The notes under the pieces are model-generated. The model had not been told where the DNA came from. It saw only the letters and a program-made list of their open reading frames with translations, and searched no databases. A program made the translations under genes and the position numbers. From Turnera subulata (Eukaryota > Streptophyta > Magnoliopsida > Malpighiales > Passifloraceae), in assembly GCA_028386065.3 (NCBI GenBank), contig JAKUCV010005726.1, positions 78,269 to 142,268 on the forward strand: a stretch of 64,000 bases of DNA. The letters run 5' to 3'. Shown here in pieces: positions 58,926 through 64,000 of the stretch. Each line of letters starts with the position of its first letter. The first letter of the stretch is position 1.

Positions 58926-60158
58926 TTTTTTTTTTTTGGCCAGAAACATAACATTATATTAGAAACCAAACCTTACATAGTAGCAACGTTACATAATTGA
59001 GCAAGATATGGAAAATGGACACTAACAACCCAAACATGGTTTAGACAACCGAAACTGGATCGTGATACATGTTTTACAATTATGCATACGTTAATTGCAA
59101 AGAACCTGAACCAACAAGGGATCATAAATCCCCTCCTGAGCAGTTTCCTATGTAGTAGGGAACAAGAAGTGAAAGTACCCTTCGATCCACCGCAGTGGAG
59201 GCGGCGTCACTTTTACTGAAAGTAGAGGAATCTGCCTGAGAACTGAGGTTCTCTCTAATCTTTGGCGAGAGAGTTAGTTTGACCGCCATGAACTCCTTGT
59301 ACCTCTCCCCGTTTCTCCAATTTGAGCCTGCATGCAAAAACAGAGCCATACACAAAGATACAAACCAACTACACCCTCCGCCTAGGTCACCTGAGACCTT
59401 CGCACATAGGAAGAAAATTCCACAAAGACGCCTTAAACGCCGGGCATTAATCGGAGGGATACAAAAAGTATGAAACCATAACCTGGACCTGGAGAGATTA
59501 TGCTTTCTCACCCATAGGTGACAAAAAAGCCATGTCGGCTTGACCTCCATGCCAAACCGACTGACTGCCCCAACCCTTCACTTGGGACTTGTTGAAGGTG
59601 GATCTGGGTGGGCCAAATCCTCCCCACCTCCCCTAGCACTCGAAGCCTCCTGGTCCCCTACCCCTTCATCCTAAGGACTTCCACTCCTAACCATCTCTGC
59701 TTCCTCCGGCTGGGCCACTATTCTGTGCTCGTCTGAGTAGACTTCGCCAAAATTGCTAGTGCATGCCACCAGCGAGCTCTGGCCAGACACCTCCAACGGT
59801 GCGTGCAGTTCACCATCATCCCAGAGGAACGATTCCGGATCTCGCCGATACTAGATAACTTACCTTGAGCAGGGTACTCTTGAAGCATATGGAATCTAAA
59901 GAGAAATTGGGGGCCGGGAGAGACACCCTCGGTGATGCCAACTCCATATCTGGGGTCTGGAAGAGAATAGGTGTTGTATACGGGTGGATTTGGGGGTGAC
60001 GGCTGATGCCAACTCCATATCTGGGGTCTAGAAGAGAATAGGTGTTGTATACGGGTGGATTTGGGGATGACGGCGGCAAAGAGGTGTAGGTGGTTTGGAT
60101 AACCCTAGCAAAGTAAAACATTGTTCTACTTACTGTGGCCTAGCAATGAGAGCCCCCT
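58926..60158 (-). mobile_element. 1.2-kb retroposon with poly(A) and target duplication, origin unknown
   Basis: The sequence AGGTGATATATTG(TTT) stands at 58913-58928 and again at 60159-60174. The left edge has a T-run, a poly(A) tail on the minus strand, so the copy is reverse transcribed and inserted by LINE machinery. The interior has minus-strand frames at 60121-59816 and 59550-59122 that match nothing I know. It may be a truncated LINE, or a processed copy of a host transcript. Confidence 0.6.
59934..60074. repeat. two tandem units of about 71 bp inside the retroposon
   Basis: GATGCCAACTCCATATCTGG starts at 59934 and again at 60005, with the two units differing at only a few positions. 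It lies near the 5' end of the retroposon and keeps the minus frame open (PQIHPYTTPILFQTPDMELA and PNPPVYNTYSLLDPRYGVG read the two units in different frames). Confidence 0.85.
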
Positions 60159-60174
60159 AGGTGATATATTGTTT

Positions 60175-61008
60175 ACTTGAATTGTATGTAATGTATGATA
60201 TTTGAAATGTATTGTATGGACTGTGAAGTTTACGATATTAAGATAAATGCAGGATTTGCCACTAATGCACTGGCTTTTTTGTGTTTTACTTTCATTATGT
60301 TAACAAGAAGCCTGAGCTCACTTGTCGTCAAAACACCTTTAATGATTCAAAACTGCACAGGATGGGACTTTGGATTTTGCTGATCCTGATAATGAGTCAT
60401 TAGATTGTGGTCAGGCATTGCTTAATATTTGAGGAAGACATCTTTGTGCACTATTGGTAAAGGCTTTGGCAAACATTGTTACCCAGCCCAGGAAAGAATC
60501 TGGCACAACATTACATGCCTGATAAACACTGGGATTCAATCCAGAGCCTGCCAATGCCTTCATAGATTTCTTACTTCAATTCGGCATGCTATCGTTTTGG
60601 TGGAATGCATCCGTTGATGGAATGACAGTTTCACTGAGACATTGCAAAAACATAGAAAGGAACTAGAACTATCTGAGAACCAACATTTAAGCCAGAGCTT
60701 GTTAACTCAGGAAAGTAAAGAAAAAGAATGTCAATTGCAGGACTATGAGTACATCCGGACCAAATAAAAAAGCAGGTATAGACATACATACATATTCTAC
60801 CCAACTCTAATCGCTATCATAAACCTCCTCCAACCCCTACATTGATTAACAATTACCAGCATAGCTAACCCCTTCCTTATGAATCGACAATCCAGCGGGG
60901 AAAAAAAAAAAGGAGGAGAACAAATGTCAATCACAAGTACTACAAAATGGGGGTGAGAAAATTGAGAAGAAAGAGAGGAAGGAAATAATCAATCAACCAA
61001 TCAATTAA
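60175..61008. other. intergenic, downstream of the S40 gene
   Basis: No conserved coding text recognised. It continues the pre-insertion sequence left of 58925. The last 200 bases next to 61009 should include the S40 3' UTR. An A-run lies at 60899-60911. Confidence 0.45.
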
Positions 61009-61764
61009 TTAATCAAGGAAGCCAGTCTGGCGCCAAACGGCGTTCCTGACCTGCCTGAGATCCCTTCCCTTGAGCGTCCTCCCGACGCCTTCGAGCACCG
61101 AGAAGGTGGTCTTGGGCTCCCTATGCGACCCCCTCGCCACAATCTCGTGCGGCGGTAGCATTTCCTCCCCCTCATCCCCGCCGTCCTCCTCCCCAACAAA
61201 CTTCATGTTCCTCTGCTTCGCCATCGCGATCGACAGCAGCGGCACATCCATCGGCATCGACTGGTTCATCTTCCTCCCCAGCGGCGCCGACTGCGCCACC
61301 CCTCCCCCGTACTCCCCTCCGCCCACCCCCTGCTGCGGCGGCCTCGGTATCAGCGGGATCGATTTGGCAGACGACGATGAGGACGACGACGACAGGGAGG
61401 AGGGGAGCGAGGGCTTGCGGCAGAGGACGGTGTGGTGGTTGGACTCCGGAAGCGCCGCGAGAATCCCCGCGTTCTTCGGGAACGATGACGTGCCTCGGCC
61501 GTTGGGGCGGATATGATTGTTGACATCATCCGGGTGAGGGTGGTGGCTGCCGTTGTTGCGGTGGTTGTAGGATTGGGGAGGGTGCCGTTGCGAATCAGGA
61601 GGCGGCGGAGAGGGTTGTTGTTCGGGGAAGTCGTTGGTCCAGAGAATATCGTCCTCGGTGAGCTCGTCGTTGCCGTTGAGGGTGGCGTCTGGAGAGGGGG
61701 AGGAGGTGGCGGTGGTGGTTGAGGGGAAGCCCAGAAAGCGGTAACTGGAGGTGGTGGGGTCCAT
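61009..61764 (-). CDS. S40/DUF584 senescence-regulator-family protein, intronless
   Basis: 251 residues from the ATG at 61764. The N-terminus MDPTTSSYRFLGFP is followed by TEDDILW, then a low-complexity region rich in P, S, H and N (about residues 50-150). The conserved C-terminal signature is LPPHEIVARGS, TTFSVLEGVGRTLKGRDL and RQVRNAVWRQTGFLD, ending at the stop as in the family. S40 proteins are small, mostly nuclear plant proteins induced in senescence and stress; the biochemical role is unknown. The start is supported by family N-termini. Single-exon structure is usual. Confidence 0.9.
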   Translation of the reverse strand: MDPTTSSYRFLGFPSTTTATSSPSPDATLNGNDELTEDDILWTNDFPEQQPSPPPPDSQRHPPQSYNHRNNGSHHPHPDDVNNHIRPNGRGTSSFPKNAGILAALPESNHHTVLCRKPSLPSSLSSSSSSSSAKSIPLIPRPPQQGVGGGEYGGGVAQSAPLGRKMNQSMPMDVPLLSIAMAKQRNMKFVGEEDGGDEGEEMLPPHEIVARGSHREPKTTFSVLEGVGRTLKGRDLRQVRNAVWRQTGFLD

Positions 61765-61789
61765 GAGGGGTGGGTGGGGGGGGGGGGGG

Positions 61790-61809
61790 NNNNNNNNNNN
61801 NNNNNNNNN
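61790..61809. other. assembly gap (20 Ns) inside a poly-G tract
   Basis: Twenty Ns flanked by G-runs, 61776-61789 on the left and 61810-61845 on the right. The gap lies 26 bases upstream of the S40 ATG, in its leader. The true length of the tract is unknown, and the G-runs may be partly sequencing artefact. Confidence 0.95.
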
Positions 61810-61845
<36 letters not shown>

Positions 61846-61846
<1 letters not shown>

Positions 61847-61970
61847 GAGGAATTTGGTGGTTGGTGTGTTGGGGAGGGGGCGTTAATGATGCTTTTTGGT
61901 GCAGATCTTGTATGTATGCGGGTATACGGGTATGTGCATCTATTTATAAAGAGAGAGAGAGAGAGACAGA
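61846..61970 (-). promoter_or_regulatory. S40 gene core promoter and leader
   Basis: On the minus strand a TATA box TATAAATAG lies at 61948-61940, about 180 bases before the ATG. It is preceded by a CT run (GA repeat on the plus strand, 61951-61966). The transcribed leader would then include the poly-C/poly-G tract and the gap. Confidence 0.55.
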
Positions 61971-62540
61971 TAAAAGAAAAAAAAAAAAGGAACGAGAGAT
62001 ATTTGGGGGAAAAAGGGGGAAGTGGTGGTGGACTACTGATGTGGCGGAGGAGAGTAGCGGAGATCAGTAGTAGAAGTAGTAGAGTAGCGGTAGTAGTCTA
62101 GAACAGGAAGAAGTCTGGGTGGATGGGTGGGTGGGCAGGAGAGAAATTAAATATAACGCAAAAAAAAAAAAGAGCAGAAACAGAAGTGACGCAATGGGTT
62201 TTTTTTTTCGTGTTTCTCCTTAAAAATACAAATAATCTGAATATTATTGAATACGTTCTTTTGGCGTTTTTCAATGCGGATGGCTTATTCGATAAATTGG
62301 TTAAAAAAAATAAAAGAATTATTATTATCTTTTCTCTAGTACAGTACACAAATCCTTTTTCAATTCCAATTAAATACATCTTGTTCTTCTCCATCTTTCT
62401 TTTAGAGCCTTTTTTAAAATAGGAGTTGTGCGTGCGCGTTATGGTTTATCCATACAATTCTTGTCACGTTTTCTTTTTCTCTCCTAGCTAAGGAAAAAAA
62501 ACAAAAATATATGCACAGTAGTCTTTTCTTTTTTTTTTTT
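61971..62540. other. S40 upstream region and LINE tail junction
   Basis: No gene. A-rich runs at 61978-61988 and 62160-62171, AGTAG-type short repeats near 62065-62095, and the LINE poly(A) tail, seen as a T-run at 62529-62540. Confidence 0.5.
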
Positions 62541-64000
62541 GGACAACGGAAAATTCATTCATTCATATGTCATGTTAGAACTTCTTGCTGTACAAAGTTA
62601 AAGAACTCCTCAGGCTGATCAGCAAAACCTGAAAACAAAGCTCTATCTGTTCTAGCGTACTTGGCCAGAATATCACCTATCCTATTTGCTCTTCTATTTA
62701 CATGCTGTATACTAGCAGAATTGAAAGAGCCAAAGTATTGCTTTATATCCTCCACAAGAGTTTCAATTTGCCAAAAGGTTGGAGAGCCTCTGTATCCAGC
62801 TTCACGGCTTCTGCTAGCAGTTTTGAATCTGTTTCAAAAATAATCCTTTCCCATCCTTGAGCTTTAGCCTTCCTAACTGCCATCCAAAGCCCCCACGCTT
62901 CACTAACTAAAGCTGATCCACACAGTTTTGTACTCATAACATAATCCACTACTCTTCCATGCTCATCACGAAAGACAACTGCCATTCCTGACCTTGAATC
63001 TGCTGAGATAAATGAAGCATCAGAATTTGCCTTGAGCCAACCCCTAGGAGGTGGAACCCAAGTGAAATCTGTTGTCATATTGTCATGCAATGAAGCCCGA
63101 CGCCTGGGTTGTCGTTGCAAAAGCAACTCACTTGACAAACCCGTAGCTCGCTGCATAGTCCTGACGGGATCAATCTGGACGTTTTGAAACAAAGCAGAGT
63201 TTCTGCTTTTCCATATCTCCCAGCAGAGAATAGCCAAAGACACCAACAGAGGTTGAGTAGTAGATTCCTGCAAAGCACACATCTCATTCCACCATCTTTT
63301 AAAGCCAAAAAAACCCTCAAGCCTTGGAACATAACCCAACGGGCTAGCGAACCATGTTGCATGCGCATGAGGGCAAAAGAACAAAGTATGTTCTATTGTT
63401 TCTGCCCCATTTCCACAAAGCCTGCATGTATCGTCATCAATTATTCCCCTTCTGCCTAAGCTGTGCATGGTTGGCAAGGCATTATGTGCTGCCTTCCATA
63501 GAAAATTCTGCACCTTTGGCACACACTTTAGCTTCCAAAGACTTTGCCAATCAAAGGATACAGATGAAGAGGGAGGCGCAGAACCCATCCTTTCATGTCG
63601 AATCCTCTCCTTACAGGGCATCTCATATCCACATTTTACATTGTACTGGCCACACTTGTCTGCATGCCACACAATCCTATCATCACGAAGCCTACCTCCC
63701 ACAGGAATACTTAATATGGCAGCCACCTCGTCTGCAGAAAATAACTCATGTAACAAAGCCTCATTCCACAGACCAGAGTTACCATGTATCAAGTCACTTA
63801 CCCATACCAATCCTGAATCTGATGGTCTAGGTGATTGCAAACGGAAGCACTCCAAATAAGGGACCCAAGCATCCTCCCAAATCCGAATCCGATTGCCACT
63901 GTGAACATTCCACCGAATGCCATCTTTAATGACATCCCTGCCTTCAAGTAAACTTCTCCAAGCCCAAGATGAGGTGCTTTCCAGCCTTGAATCTAGAAAA
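62541..64000 (-). pseudogene. L1-type LINE ORF2 3' half: zf-RVT and RNase H, runs off the window
   Basis: The minus frame is open from the window edge (reading WEDAWVPYLECFRL across 63860) to 62743. It has the zf-RVT zinc domain (WQSLWKLKCVPKVQNFLWKA, DDDTCRLCGNGAETIEHTLF) and RNase H: WLKANSDASF (Asp), VSEAWGLWMAVRKA (Glu), IIFETDSKLLAEAV (Asp). A one-base loss in the T-run near 62778 moves the rest to another frame, where IQHVNRRANRIGDILAKYA gives the last Asp. The stop is near 62570 and the poly(A) tail at 62529-62540. Except for this frameshift the part seen is intact, so it is a young copy. Confidence 0.85.

Noticed and set aside
61070..61516. 148-codon plus-strand frame
   Set aside because: Antisense shadow of the S40 coding sequence.
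1..64000. CRISPR arrays, operons, bacterial-type systems, organellar inserts
   Set aside because: No regularly spaced short repeats with unique spacers, no bacterial gene clusters, and no recognisable plastid or mitochondrial gene. The regular repeats found are a 135-bp transposon array and a 26-bp LTR repeat.

Overview
This window is nuclear DNA of a flowering plant, most likely a dicot. It has spliced genes with GT-AG introns (a VPS55 homologue and a NAC transcription factor), an intronless S40/DUF584 gene, plant-type U14 snoRNAs, and plant lineages of LTR retrotransposons, LINEs and DNA transposons. I cannot name the species. Transposable elements and their remains fill most of the space. 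I recognise three ordinary protein genes and one snoRNA cluster.

Layout. 1-5687: a CRM-like Ty3/gypsy element (+) with a nonsense codon and two frameshifts. It interrupts the RNase H region of a decayed Ty1/copia element (-, 5688-10565). The copia 5' LTR abuts, in frame, a broken TTG1/LWD-type WD40 gene (10566-11500). 11930-14604: a dead L1-type LINE and a Cassandra-like TRIM with a 5S-rRNA-like segment. 14652-17361: a solo gypsy LTR. 17823-21019: VPS55. About 23126-40250: a PIF/Harbinger transposon (+) with dead transposase and Myb/SANT-like genes and a 135-bp tandem array. That array is split by a solo LTR (23722-35829, 5-bp target duplication), which is itself split by a chromovirus-like gypsy element (24089-32730, -) lacking gag and the integrase core. 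40382-44442: a patchwork of gypsy and copia fragments, a Tat/Ogre-like LTR and a long-TIR element. 45324-46752: NAC gene (-). 47.5-54.9 kb: AT-rich intergenic DNA with LINE remnants. 55074-56387: two DNA-transposon derivatives with visible target duplications. 56548-57725: a snoRNA transcription unit with one C/D snoRNA and two U14 copies. 57955-60158: LINE and retroposon pieces. 61009-61764: the S40-family gene (-), with an assembly gap inside a poly-G tract just upstream of its start. 62541-64000: the 3' half of an L1-type LINE (-), open to the window edge except for one frameshift.

How the parts relate. The host genes look like independent single loci: endosome-to-vacuole traffic (VPS55), transcription (NAC), a senescence-associated family (S40) and rRNA processing/methylation (U14). 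No operon-like or multi-gene system is visible, and I found no convincing undescribed system. The most informative structures are the two nested insertion stacks, whose order can be read from junctions, the U14 cluster, the 5S-carrying TRIM, and a short hairpin repeat shared by related gypsy LTRs. Repeat names rest on motif recognition by eye; no database search was done.
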